Below are positions 13,900 through 26,069 of a DNA stretch of 64,000 nucleotides, piece by piece. Source of the stretch: Hyperoodon ampullatus (taxonomy: Eukaryota; Chordata; Mammalia; Artiodactyla; Ziphiidae); the NCBI GenBank assembly GCA_949752795.1, contig CATKHW010000374.1, positions 310,001-374,000 of the forward strand, in the 5' to 3' direction. The first letter of the stretch is position 1. Each line of letters begins with the position of its first letter. The notes under the pieces were generated by a model that was given only the letters and a program-made list of their open reading frames with translations, was not told the DNA's origin and did no database searches. A program made the position numbers and the translations under genes.

Positions 13900-15636
13900 G
13901 TTTCATCAGAGACCCTGAAGGAATTGTAAAGAATTTCCCAGTTTTTTTGTTTTGTTTTTGAAATTCCTGTTTATAGTGGTTTTGAGCTGATTCTCTCTGC
14001 CATGTTTATGCCAGTCTAGACACACTTGATTCCCTTACGGAGACATATCAATACATAGGTTTTAAGATTCTTTCTAGTCAGATATATTCCTCTGCGGGAA
14101 ATATGGGGTTTTGAGTCCCTTTCACTGAGGAAGGTGTAGGTCTTGTCTATTCCATAGTTGGTTTTTGGAACGGTACCTGTGCTTATATCAAACTCCGGTT
14201 TTATGCATCACCCCACCTCTCCTTCCCCCTTAAGCAGGCATAAGAGTGTTTTCTAAATGTGAGACACTGTTCTCTTTCCTAACTCAGTTCAAGTGTAGCC
14301 ATGTTTACAGGATCTTCATAAGTGATATCTTATGATAAGTTTCTTTTTCTGTGGGACTTATTTCACTTAGAATCATCGTACCTGAATCCACCCATTTTGC
14401 TGCTACTGGTTTATGACATTGATTTCATGGCTGAGGGATATTCCATCGTACGTAAGTACCACAATTTTTGAACCATTTTTATATTTCCTGGGATATTTAA
14501 GGTGTACCCAAGTTGAGGTCCTTGTAAGCAGTGCAGCCCTAAATTTTGGGGTGGCTCTGTCTTATTGATTTTCAGAATTCCCAAGGTATATTCCCTAGAC
14601 TGGAAGTGCCCTTGGCTCTTTAGCTCTGTTCTTTACTTCTTTTAGGGAACACAATATACTCCTCCAGAGAGGCAGTTGGCAATTTACATCCCGCCCATCA
14701 GCATAACAAGGCTCCCTGTTCTCCAGGGCCTGTCTTGCCTTTCAGGTTTTTACACATTTTGTGGATGTCCCTTTTGACCGGTGGGAAGTGCTACTTCTTT
14801 GTAGTGCAGATTTGCATTGCCCGCTTGCTTGCTTGGCCAAAAAGGGCGTATGCGTTTTCTCCTGAATATATTCAGGAGAAAATGCATACGCCCTTTTTGG
14901 CCAAGGGCATCACTTTCGTAGTTGTGCCCCTCTTCCTGTGCTTTAAAGGCGATTCCAACGTACCTCTTGAAATCTGTTTCCTGCTATTCTGCCTCGCTTT
15001 CAAGTCCGTCTCGTTGCCTTCCCTCAACAGATTTTTGGACGATAGTTGTCCTTTATTACTCGGCCAGTTTGTGAATTGCTGTGCCCCTGAGCTCCATTTT
15101 TCAACTCGTTTTTGGTGAGCTGACCACATGTCCAAAATTTTGGTTCAGGACCTATACTGGTTCCCGGTTGGTGGCTGAGACTTTGGTTAATTCTTCTTCC
15201 TGCCGGGAAATTACAGTGAAATGTGCCCGTCCAAATGGCTAACAGCTACTCTCTCATTGGTTCTCCCTCTTCCCTTTCATCCTCTGCCAAATTGGCAACC
15301 TGTGCGAACCAGGAGGTTAAAAGGGCTTTCTCTCCAATTTGGGAGGGTGATAGTAAAGCAGATGGAAAGTCAAACTGGTGCACCAGGAGAGGGACTATTC
15401 GTTGAGTTTTAGAAACCTTTGGTATTCACAGTGTGTCCGTTCTCTAGGTTTCCCGTACATGTTATAGCTGTAGTAATATTCCCTTCAACCTGGAGAGTTG
15501 GGACCCATGGAATGGGTGCCAGGCATTTGTGCTTTAATGGGTCTGCATTTGCTCACCCAATCTCACCAATCCTCTCAGTCCCAAGTGTCCCTGCTTATGC
15601 CACATCCAGCTGTCATTGTAGATAGGGTCATTCCAG
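13900..15636. repeat. Satellite unit 9 (short subfamily, chimeric)
   Basis: Its first two thirds belong to the 2-bp-deletion subfamily. From about 15,205 to 15,700 (into unit 10) it carries a haplotype (AAATGGCTAAC, TGGTGCACCAGG, TTTCCAGTATTTTTG) also found in unit 17, 13.9 kb away. Palindrome 14,832-14,905 has a G:T-type mismatch from a CpG change in the right arm. Confidence 0.93.
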
Positions 15637-17375
15637 CTTTCATCAGAGACCCTGAAGGAATTGTAAAGAATTTCCAGTATTTTTGTTTTGTTTTTGAAAT
15701 TCCTTTTTATAGTGGGTTTGAGCTGATTCTCGCTGCCATGTTTATGCCAGTCTAGACACACTTGATTCCCTTACGGAGACATATCAATACATAGGTTTTA
15801 AGATTCTTACTAGTCAGGTATATTTCTCTGCGGGAAATATGGGGTTTTGAGTCCCTTTCACTGAGGAAGGTGTAGGTCTTGTCTATTCCATAGTTGGTTT
15901 CTGGAAAGGTACCTGTGCTTATATCAAACTCTGGTTTTATGCATCACCCCACCTCTCCTTCCCCCTTAAGCAGGCATAAGAGTGTTTTCTAAATGTGAGA
16001 CACTGCTCTCTTTCCCAACTCAGTTCAAGTGTAGCCATGTTTACAGGATCTTCATAAGTGATATCTTATGATAAGTTTCTTTTTCTGTGTGACTTATTTC
16101 ACTTAGAATCATCGTACGTGAATCCACCCATTTTGCTGCTACTGGTCGTATGACATTGATTTCATGGCTGAGGGATATTCCATCGTACGTAAGTACCACA
16201 ATTTTTTGAACCATTTTTATATTTCCTGGGATATTTAAGGTGTACCCAAGTTGAGGTCCTTGTAAGCAGTGCAGCCCTAAATTTTGGGGTGGCTCTGTCT
16301 TATTGATTTTCATTTTTCCCAAGGTATATTCCCTAGACTGGAAGTGCCCTTGGCTCTGTAGCTCTGTTCTTTACTTGTTTTAGGGAACACAATGTACTCC
16401 TCCAGAGAGGCAGTTGACAATTTACATCCCACCCATCAGCATAACAAGGCTCCCTGTTCTCCAGGGCCTGTCTTGCCTTTCTGGATTTTACACATTTTTG
16501 TGGATGTCCCTTTTGACCGGTGGGAAGTGATACTTCTTTGTAGTGCAGATTTGCATTTCCCGCTTGCTTGCTTGGCCAAAGAGGGCGTATGCGTTTTCTC
16601 CTGAATATATTCAGGAGAAAACGCATACGCCCTCTTTGGCCAAGTGCATCATTTTCGAAGTTGTGCCCCTCTTCCTGTGCTTTAAAGGCGATTCCAACGT
16701 ACCTCTTGAAATCTGTTTCCTGCTATTCTTCCTCGCTTTCAAGTCCGCCTCGTTGCCTTCCCTCAACAGATTTTTGGACGATAGTTGTCCTTTATTACTC
16801 GGTCAGTTTTTGAATTGCTGTGCCCCTGAGCTCCATTTTTCAACTCGTTTTTGGTGAGCTGACCGCAAGTCCAAAATTTTGGTTCAGGACCTATACTGTT
16901 TCCCGGTGGGTGGCTGAGACTTTGTTTAATTCTTCTTCCTGCCGGGAAATTACAGTGTTATGTGCCCGTCCAAATGCCTAACAGCTACTCTCTCATTGGT
17001 TCTCCCTCTTCCCTTTCATCCTCTGCCAAATTGGAAACCTGTGCGAACCAGGAGGTTAAAGGGGCTGTCTCTCCAATTTGGGAGGTTGATAGTAAAGCAG
17101 ATGGAAAGTGAAACCGGAGCACCAGGAGAGGGACTATTCGTTAAGTTTTAGAAACCTTTCGTATTCACAGTGTGTCCGTTCTCTAGGTTTCCCGTACATA
17201 TTATAGCTGTAGTAATATTCCCTTCAACCTGGAGAGTTGGGACCCATGGAATGGGTGCCAGGCGTTTGTGCTTTAAAGGGTCTGCATTTCCTCACCCAAT
17301 CTCACCATTCGTCTCAGTCCCAAGTGTCCCTCCTTATGCCACATCCAGCTGTCATTGTAGATAGGGTCATTCCAG
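15637..17375. repeat. Satellite unit 10 (covarying palindrome)
   Basis: Full unit. Palindrome 16,571-16,644 is perfect although both arms differ from the consensus: AAAGAGGG in the left arm and CCCTCTTT in the right arm, for AAAAAGGG and CCCTTTTT. The changed base pair is not at a CpG. Confidence 0.94.
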
Positions 17376-19113
17376 GTTTCATCAGAGACCCTGAAGGAAT
17401 TGTAAAGAATTTCCCAGTTTTTTTGTTTTGTTTTTGAAATTCCTTTTTATAGTGGGTTTGAGCTGATTCTCGCTGCCATGTTTATGCCAGTCTAGACACA
17501 CTTGATTCCCTTACGGAGACATATCAATACATAGGTTTTAAGATTCTTACTAGTCAGATATATTCCTCTGCGGGAAATATGGGGTTTTGAGTCCCTTTCA
17601 CTGAGGAAGGTGTAGGTTTTGTCTATTCCATAGTTGGTTTTTGGAACGGTACCTGTGCTTATAACAAACTCTGGTTTTATGCATCACCCCACCTCTCCTT
17701 CCCCCTTAAGCAGGCATAAGAGTCTTTTCTAAATGTGAGACACTGTTCTCTTTCCTAACTCAGTTCAAGTGTAGCCATATTTACAGGATCTTCATAAGTG
17801 ATATCTTATGATAAGTTTCTTTTTCTGTGTGACTTATTTCACTTAGAATCATCGTACCTGAATCCACCCATTTTGCTGCTACTGGTCTTATGACATTGAT
17901 TTCATGGCTGAGGGATATTCCATCGTACGTAAGTACCACAATATTTTGAACCATTTTTATATTTCCTGGGATATTTAAGGTGTACCCAAGTTGAGGTCCT
18001 TGTAAGCAGTGCAGCCCTAAATTTTGGGGTGGCTCTGTCTTATTGATTTTCAGTTTTCCCAAGGTATATTCCCTAGACTGGATGTTCCCTTGGCTCTGTA
18101 GCTCTGTTGTTTACTTGTATTAGGGAACACAATGAACTCCTCCGGAGAGGCAGTTGGCAATTTACATCCCGCCCATCAGCATAACAAGGCTCCCTGTTCT
18201 CCAGGGCCTGTCTTGCCTTTCTGGTTTTTACACATTTTGTGGATGTCCCTTTTGACCGGTGGGAAGTGATACTTCTTTGTAGTGCAGATTTGCATTGCCC
18301 GCTTGCTTGCTTGGCCAAAAAGGGCGTATGCGTTTTCTCCTGAATATATTCAGGAGAAAACGCATAAGCCCTTTTTGGCCAAGTGCATCATTGTCGAAGT
18401 TGTGCCCCTCTTCCTGTGCTTTAAAGGCGATTCCAACGTACCTCTTGAAATCTGTTTCCTGCTATTCTGCCTCGCATTCAAGTCCGCCTCGTTGCCTTCC
18501 CTCAACAGATTTTTGGACGATAGTTGTCCTTTATTACTCGGCCAGTTTGTGAATTGCTGTGCCCCTGAGCTCCATTTTACAACTCGTTTTTGGTGAGCTG
18601 ACCGCAAGTCCAAAATTTTGGTTCAGGACCTATACTGGTTCCCGGTGGGGGGCTGAGACTTTGGTTAATTCTTCTTCCTGCCGGGAAATTACAGTGATAT
18701 GTGCCCGTCCAAATACTAACAGCTACTCTCTCATTGGTTCTCCCTCTTCCCTTTCGTCCTCTGCCAAATAGGCAACCTGTGCGAACCAGGAGGTTAAAGC
18801 GGCTGTCTCTCCAAGTTGGGAGGTTGATAGTAAAGCAGATGGAAAGTCAAACCGGAGCACCAGGAGAGGGACTATTCATTGAGTTTTAGAAACCTTTCGT
18901 ATTCACAGTGTGTCCGTTCTCTAGGTTTCCCGTACATGTTATAACTGTAGTAATATTCCCTTCAACCTGGAGAGTTGGGACCCATGGAATGGGTGCCAGG
19001 CATTTGTGCTTTAAAGGGTCTGCATTTGCTCACCCAATCTCACCAATCCTCTCAGTCCCAAGTGTCCAGCCTTATGCCACATCCAGCTGTCGTTGTAGAT
19101 AGGGTCATTCCAG
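17376..19113. repeat. Satellite unit 11
   Basis: Full unit. Palindrome 18,310-18,383 with one right-arm mismatch (CATAAGCCC). Its first third shares CTCCGGAGAGG and neighbouring variants with unit 18, seven units away. Confidence 0.93.
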
Positions 19114-20852
19114 GTTTCATCAGAGACCCTGAAGGAATTGTAAAGAATTTCCCAGTTTTTTTGTTTTGTTTTTGAAATTCCTTTTTATAGTGGGTTTGAG
19201 CTGATTCTCGCTGCCATGTTTATGCCAGTCTAGACACACTTGATTCCCTTATGGAGACATATCTATACATAGGTTTTAAGATTCTTACTAGTCAGATATA
19301 TTCCTCTGCGGGAACTATGGGGTTTTGAGTCCCTTTCACTGAGGAAGGTGTAGGTCTTGTCTATTCCATAGTTGGTTTTTGGAACGGAACCTGTGCTTAT
19401 ATCAAACTCTGGTTTTATGCATCACCCCACCTCTCCTTCCCCCTTAAGCAGTCATAAGAGTGTTTTCTAAATGTGAGACACTGTTCTCTTTCCTAACTCA
19501 GTTCAAGTGTAGCCATGGTTACAGGATCTTCATAAGTGATATCTTATGATAAGTTCCTTTTTCTGTGTGACATATTTCACTTAGAATCATCGTACCTGAA
19601 TCCACCCATTTTGCTGCTACTGGTCTTATGACATTGATTTCATGGCTGAGGGATATTCCATCGTACGTAAGTACCACAATTTTTTGAACCATTTTTATAT
19701 TTCCTGGGATATTTAAGGTGTACCCAAGTTGAGGTCCTTGTAAGCAGTGCAGCCCTAAATTTTGGGGTGGCTCTGTCTTATTGATTTTCAGTTTTCCCAA
19801 GGTATATTCCCTAGACTGGAAGTGCCCTTGGCTCTGTAGCTCTGTTCTTTACTTGTTTTAGGGAACACAATGCACTCCTCCAGAGAGGCAGTTGGCAATT
19901 TACATCCCGCCCATCAGCATAACAAGGCTCCCTGTTCTCCAGGACCTGTCTTGCCTTTCTGGTTTTTACACATTTTGTGGATGTCCCTTTTGACCGGTGG
20001 GAAGTGATACTTCTTTGTAGTGCAGATTTGCATTGCCCGCTTGCTTGCTTGGCCAAAAAGGGCGTATGCGTTTTCTCCTGAATATATTCAGGAGAAAACG
20101 CATACGCCCTTTTTGGCCAAGTGAATCATTGTCGAAGTTGTGCCCCTCTTCCTGTGCTTTAAAGGCGATTCCAACGTACCTCTTGAAATCTGTTTCCTGC
20201 TATTCTGCCTCGCTTTCAAGTCCGCCTCGTTGCCTTCTCTCAACAGATTTTTGGACGATAGTTGTCCTTTATTACTCGGCCAGTTTGTGATTTGCTGTGT
20301 CCCTGAGCTCCATTTTTCAACTCGTTTTTGGTGAGCTGACCGCAACTCCAAAATTTTGGTTCAAGACCTATACTGGTTCCCAGTGGGTGGCTGAGACTTT
20401 GGTTAATTCTTCTTCCTGCCGGGAAATTACAGTGATATGTGCCCGTCCAAATGCCTAACAGCTACTCTCTCATTGGTTCTCCCTCTTCCCTTTCATCCTC
20501 TGCCAAATTGGCAACCTGTGCGAACCAGGAGGTTAAAGGGGCTGTCTCTCCAAGTTGGGAGGTTGATAGTAAAGCAGATGGAAAGTCAAACCGGAGCACC
20601 AGGAGAGGGACTATTCGTTGAGTTTTAGAAACCTTTGGTATTCACAGTGTGTCCGTTCTCTAGGTTTCCCGTACATGTTATAGCTGTAGTAATATTCCCT
20701 TCAACCTGGAGAGTTGGGACCCATGGAATGGGTGCCAGGCATTTGTGCTTTAAAGGGTCTGCATTTGCTCACCCAATCTCACCAATCGTCTCAGTCCCAA
20801 GTGTCCCTGCTTATGCCACATCCAGCTGTCATTGTAGATATGGTCATTCCAG
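19114..20852. repeat. Satellite unit 12
   Basis: Full unit with a perfect palindrome at 20,048-20,121. Main-class variants throughout. Confidence 0.93.
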
Positions 20853-22591
20853 GTTTCATTAGAGACCCTGAAGGAATTGTAAAGAATTTCCCAGTTTTTT
20901 TGTTTTGTTTTTGAAATTCCTTTTTATAGTGGGTTTGAGCTGATTCTCGCTGCCATGTTTATGCCAGTCTAGACACACTTGATTCCCTTACGGAGACATA
21001 TCAATACATAGGTTTTAAGATTCTTACTAGTCAGATATTTTCCTCTGCGGGAAATATGGGGTTTTGAGTCCCTTTCACTGAGGACGGTGTAGGTCTTGTC
21101 TATTCCATAGTTGGTTTTTGGAACGGTACCTGTGCGTATATCAAACTCTGGTTTTATGCATCACCCCACCTCTCCTTTCCCCTTAAGCAGGTATAAGAGT
21201 GTTTTCTAAATGTGAGACACTGTTCTCTTTCCTAACTCAGTTCAAGTGTAGCCATGTTTACAGGATCTTCATAAGTGATATCTTATGATAAGTTTCTTTT
21301 TCTGTGTGACTTATTTCACTTAGAATCATCGTACCTGAATCCACCCATTTTGCTGCTACTGGTCTTATGACATTGATTTCATGGCTGAGGGATATTCCAT
21401 CGTACGTAAGTACCACAATTTTTTGAACCATGTTTATATTTTCTGGGATACTTAAGGTGTATCCAAGTTGAGGTCCTTGTATGCAGTGCAGCCCTGAATT
21501 TTGGGGTGGCTCTGTCTTATTGATTTTCAGTTTTCCCAAGGTATATTCCCTAGACTGGTAGTGCCCTTGGCTCTGTAGCTCTGTTCTTTACTTGTTTTAG
21601 GGAACAGAATGCACTCCTCCAGAGAGGCAGTTGGCAATTTACATCCCGCCCATCAGCATAACAAGGCTCCCTGTTCTCCAGGGCCTGTCTTGCCTTTCTT
21701 GTTCTTACACATTTTGTGGATGTCCCTTTTGACCGGTGGGAAGTGATACTTCTTTGTAGTGCAGATTTGCATTGCCCGCTTGCTTGCTTGGCCAAAAAGG
21801 GCGTATGCGTTTTCTCCTGAATATATTCAGGAGAAAATGCATACGCCCTTTTTGGCCAAGTGCATCATTGTCGAAGTTGTGCCCCTCTTCCTGTGCTTTA
21901 AAGGTGATTCCAACGTACCTCTTGAAATCTGTTTCCTGCTATTCTGCCTCGCTTTCAAGTCCGCCTCGTTGCCTTCCCTCAACAGATTTTTCGACGATAG
22001 TTGTCCTTTATTACTCGGTCAGTTTGTGAATTGCTGTGCCCCTGAGCTCCATTTTTCAACTCGATTTTGGTGAGCTGACCGCAAGTCCAAAATTTTGGTT
22101 GAGGACCTATACTGGTTCCCGGTGGGTGGCTGAGAATTTGGTTAATTCTTCTTCCTGCCGGGAAATTACAGTGATATGTGCCCGTCCAAATGCCTAACAG
22201 CTACTCTCTCATTGGTTCTCCCTCTTCCCTTTCATCCTCTGCCAAATTGGCAACCTGTGCGAACCAAGAGGTTAAAGGGGCTGTCTCTCCAAGTTGGGAG
22301 GTTGATAGTAAAGCAGACGGAAAGTCAAACCGGAGCACCAGGAGAGGGACTATTCGTTGAGTTTTAGAAACCTTCCGTATTCACAGTGTGTCCGTTCTCT
22401 AGGTTTCCCGCACATGTTATAGCTGTAGTAATATTCCCTTCAACCTGGAGAGTTGGGACCCATGGAATGGGTGCCATGCATTATTGCTTTAAAGGGTCTG
22501 TATTTGCTCGCCAAATCTCACCAATGGTCACAGTCCCAAGTGTCCCTCCTTATGCCACATCCAGCTGTCGTTGTAGATAGGGTCATTCCAG
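20853..22591. repeat. Satellite unit 13 (dimer position A, copy 1)
   Basis: Almost identical to unit 15 from about 20,990 on. Shared private changes: TTTTTCGACGATAG, ACTCGGTCAG, AACTCGATTTTGG, GGTTGAGGACC and AAAATGCATACG in the palindrome right arm (21,787-21,860). Confidence 0.94.
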
Positions 22592-22632
22592 CTTTCATCA
22601 GAGACCCTGAAGGAATTGTAAAGAATTTCCCA

Positions 22633-23525
22633 GTTTTTTTGTTTTGTTTTTGAAATTCCTTTTTATAGTGGGTTTGAGCTGATTCTCGCTGCCATGTTTA
22701 TGCCAGTCTAGACACACTTGTTTCCCTTACGGAGACATATCAATACATAGGTTTTAAGATTCTTACTAGTCAGATACTTTCCTCTGCGGGAAATATGGGG
22801 TTTTGAGTCCCTTTCACTGAGGACGGTGTAGGTCTTGTCTATTCCATAGTTGGTTTTTGGAATGGTACCTGTGTGTATATCAAACTCTGGTTTTATGCAT
22901 CACCCCACCTCTCCTTCCCCCTTAAGCAGGTAAAAGAGTGTTTTCTAAATGTGAGACACTGTCCTCTTTCCTAACTCAGTTCAAGTGTAGCCATGTTTAC
23001 AGGATCTTCATAAGTGATATCTTATGATAAGTTTCTTTTTCTGTGTGACTTATTTCACTTAGAATCATCGTACCTGAATCCACCCATTTTGCTGCTACTG
23101 GTCTTATGACATTGATTTCATGGCTGAGGGATATTCCATCGTACGTAAGTACCACAATTTTTTGAACCATGTTTATATTTTCTGGGATACTTAAGGTGTA
23201 TCCAAGTTGAGGTCCTTGTATGCAGTGCAGCCCTAAATTTTGGGGTGGCTCTGTCTTATTGATTTTCAGTTTTCCCAAGGTATATTCCCTAGACTGGCAG
23301 TGCCCTTGGCTCTGTAGCTCTGTTCTTTACTTGTTTTAGGGAACAGAATGCACTCCTCCAGAGAGGCAGTTGGCAATTTACATCCCGCCCTTCAGCATAA
23401 CAAGGCTCCCTGTTCTCCAGGGCCTGTCTTGCCTTTCTTGTTCTTACACATTTTGTGGATGTCCCTTTTGACCGGTGGGAAGTGATACTTCTTTGTAGTG
23501 CAGATTTGCATTGCCCGCTTGCTTG
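22633..23525 (-). mobile_element. L1-derived part of satellite unit (reference copy, unit 14)
   Basis: Every unit holds an equivalent segment. Read on the minus strand it follows an L1 from the ORF2 C-terminus to the T-rich remnant of the tail (22,633-22,665 on plus). Recognisable landmarks are ATGGCTGAGGGATATTCCAT and GACCGGTGGGAAGTGATACT on plus, matching ATGGCTGAGTAATATTCCAT and GTGTGAGGTGATACCTCATT in the L1 at the right end of this window. Minus-strand translation keeps degenerate ORF2 C-terminal signatures, such as ILSEISHTEKETYHKISL. The reading frame is broken and shows no sign of function. Confidence 0.85.
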
Positions 23526-23599
23526 CTTGGCCAAAAAGGGCGTATGCGTTTTCTCCTGAATATATTCAGGAGAAAACGCATACGCCCTTTTTGGCCAAG
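23526..23599. mobile_element. 74-bp palindrome, probable mariner-type MITE (reference copy)
   Basis: Perfect 37+37 bp inverted repeat without spacer, with outer ends CTTGGCCAAAAAGGGCG and centre TGAATATATTCA. The oldest copies in the window keep GGTTGGCCAAAAA (56,312-56,324) and TTTTTGGCCAAC (58,125-58,136), which resemble the terminal repeats of palindromic mariner MITEs I recall from ruminants and whales. L1 sequence stands on both sides, which fits an insertion at a TA. It could form a cruciform in DNA or a long hairpin in RNA. It is perfect in units 3, 4, 6, 8, 10, 12, 14, 16, 19 and 20. The MITE assignment is from memory. Confidence 0.65.
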
Positions 23600-24330
23600 T
23601 GCATCATTGTCGAAGTTGTGCCCCTCTTCCTGTGCTTTAAAGGCGATTCCAACGTACCTCTTGAAATCTGTTTCCTGCTATTCTGCCTCGCTTTCAAGTC
23701 CGCCTCGTTGCCTTCCCTCAACAGATTTTTGGACGATAGTTGTCCTTTATTACTCGGCCAGTTTGTGAATTGCTGTGCCCCTGAGCTCCATTTTTCAACT
23801 CGTTTTTGGTGAGCTGACCGCAAGTCCAAAATTTTGGTTCAGGACCTATACTGGTTCCCGGTGGGTGGCTGAGAATTTGGTTAATTCTTCTTCCTGCCGG
23901 GAAATTACAGTGATATGTGCCCGTCCAAATGCCTAACAGCTACTCTCTCATTGGTTCTCCCTCTTCCCTTTCATCCTCTGCCAAATTGGCAACCTGTGCG
24001 AACCAAGAGGTTAAAGGGGCTGTCTCTCCAAGTTGGGAGGTTGATAGTAAAGCAGACGGAAAGTCAAACCGGAGCACCAGGAGAGGGACTATTCGTTGAG
24101 TTTTAGAAACCTTCCGTATTCACAGTGTGTCCGTTCTCTAGGTTTCCCGCACATGTTATAGCTGTAGTAATATTCCCTTCAACCTGGAGAGTTCGGACCC
24201 ATGGAATGGGTGCCATGCATTATTGCTTTAAAGGGTCTGCATTTGCTCACCCAATCTCACCAATCGTCTCAGTCCCAAGTGTCCCTCCTTATGCCACATC
24301 CAGCTGTCGTTGTAGATAGCGTCATTCCAG

Positions 24331-26069
24331 CTTTCATCAGAGACCCTGAAGGAATTGTAAAGAATTTCCCAGTTTTTTTGTTTTGTTTTTGAAATTCCTT
24401 TTTATAGTGGGTTTGAGCTGATTCTCGCTGCCATGTTTATGCCAGTCTAGACACACTTGATTCCCTTACAGAGACATATCAATACATAGGTTTTAAGATT
24501 CTTACTAGTCAGATATTTTCCTCTGCGGGAAATATGGGGTTTTGAGTCCCTTTCACTGAGGACGGTGTAGGTCTTGTCTATTCCATAGTTGGTTTTTGGA
24601 ACGGTACCTGTGCGTATATCAAACTCTGGTTTTATGCATCACCCCACCTCTCCTTTCCCCTTAAGCAGGTATAAGAGTGTTTTCTAAATGTGAGACACTG
24701 TTCTCTTTCCTAACTCAGTTCAAGTGTAGCCATGTTTACAGGATCTTCATAAGTGATATCTTATGATAAGTTTCTTTTTCTGTGTGACTTATTTCACTTA
24801 GAATCATCGTACCTGAATCCACCCATTTTGCTGCTACTGGTCTTATGACATTGATTTCATGGCTGAGGGATATTCCATCGTACGTAAGTACCACAATTTT
24901 TTGAACCATGTTTATATTTTCTGGGATACTTAAGGTGTATCCAAGTTGAGGTCCTTGTATGCAGTGCAGCCCTAAATTTTGGGGTGGCTCTGTCTTATTG
25001 ATTTTCAGTTTTCCCAAGGTATATTCCCTAGACTGGTAGTGCCCTTGGCTCTGTAGCTCTGTTCTTTACTTGTTTTAGGGAACAGAATGCACTCCTCCAG
25101 AGAGGCAGTTGGCAATTTACATCCCGCCCATCAGCATAACAAGGCTCCCTGTTCTCCAGGGCCTGTCTTGCCTTTCTTGTTCTTACACATTTTGTCGATG
25201 TCCCTTTTGACCGGTGGGAAGTGATACTTCTTTGTAGTGCAGATTTGCATTGCCCGCTTGCTTGCTTGGCCAAAAAGGGCGTATGCGTTTTCTCCTGAAT
25301 ATATTCAGGAGAAAATGCATACGCCCTTTTTGGCCAAGTGCATCATTGTCGAAGTTGTGCCCCTCTTCCTGTGCTTTAAAGGTGATTCCAACGTACCTCT
25401 TGAAATCTGTTTCCTGCTATTCTGCCTCGCTTTCAAGTCCGCCTCGTTGCCTTCCCTCAACAGATTTTTCGACGATAGTTGTCCTTTATTACTCGGTCAG
25501 TTTGTGAATTGCTGTGCCCCTGAGCTCCATTTTTCAACTCGATTTTGGTGAGCTGACCGCAAGTCCAAAATTTTGGTTGAGGACCTATACTGGTTCCCGG
25601 TGGGTGGCTGAGAATTTGGTTAATTCTTCTTCCTGCCGGGAAATTACAGTGATATGTGCCCGTCCAAATGCCTAACAGCTACTCTCTCATTGGTTCTCCC
25701 TCTTCCCTTTCATCCTCTGCCAAATTGGCAACCTGTGCGAACCAAGAGGTTAAAGGGGCTGTCTCTCCAAGTTGGGAGGTTGATAGTAAAGCAGACGGAA
25801 AGTCAAACCGGAGCACCAGGAGAGGGACTATTCGTTGAGTTTTAGAAACCTTCCGTATTCACAGTGTGTCCGTTCTCTAGGTTTCCCGCACATGTTATAG
25901 CTGTAGTAATATTCCCTTCAACCTGGAGAGTTGGGACCCATGGAATGGGTGCCATGCATTATTGCTTTAAAGGGTCTGTATTTGCTCGCCAAATCTCACC
26001 AATGGTCACAGTCCCAAGTGTCCCTCCTTATGCCACATCCAGCTGTCGTTGTAGATAGGGTCATTCCAG
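24331..26069. repeat. Satellite unit 15 (dimer position A, copy 2)
   Basis: Second copy of the unit-13 type, exactly 3,478 bp downstream. I noticed only isolated differences, for example GTCGATG for GTGGATG near 25,194. Palindrome 25,265-25,338 has the same right-arm mismatch as unit 13. Confidence 0.94.

Larger units (their letters stand above)
22592..24330. repeat. Satellite unit 14 (dimer position B, copy 1)
   Basis: Almost identical to unit 16. Perfect palindrome at 23,526-23,599. I use this unit as the reference for the internal dissection (L1-derived part and MITE, listed separately). Confidence 0.94.
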
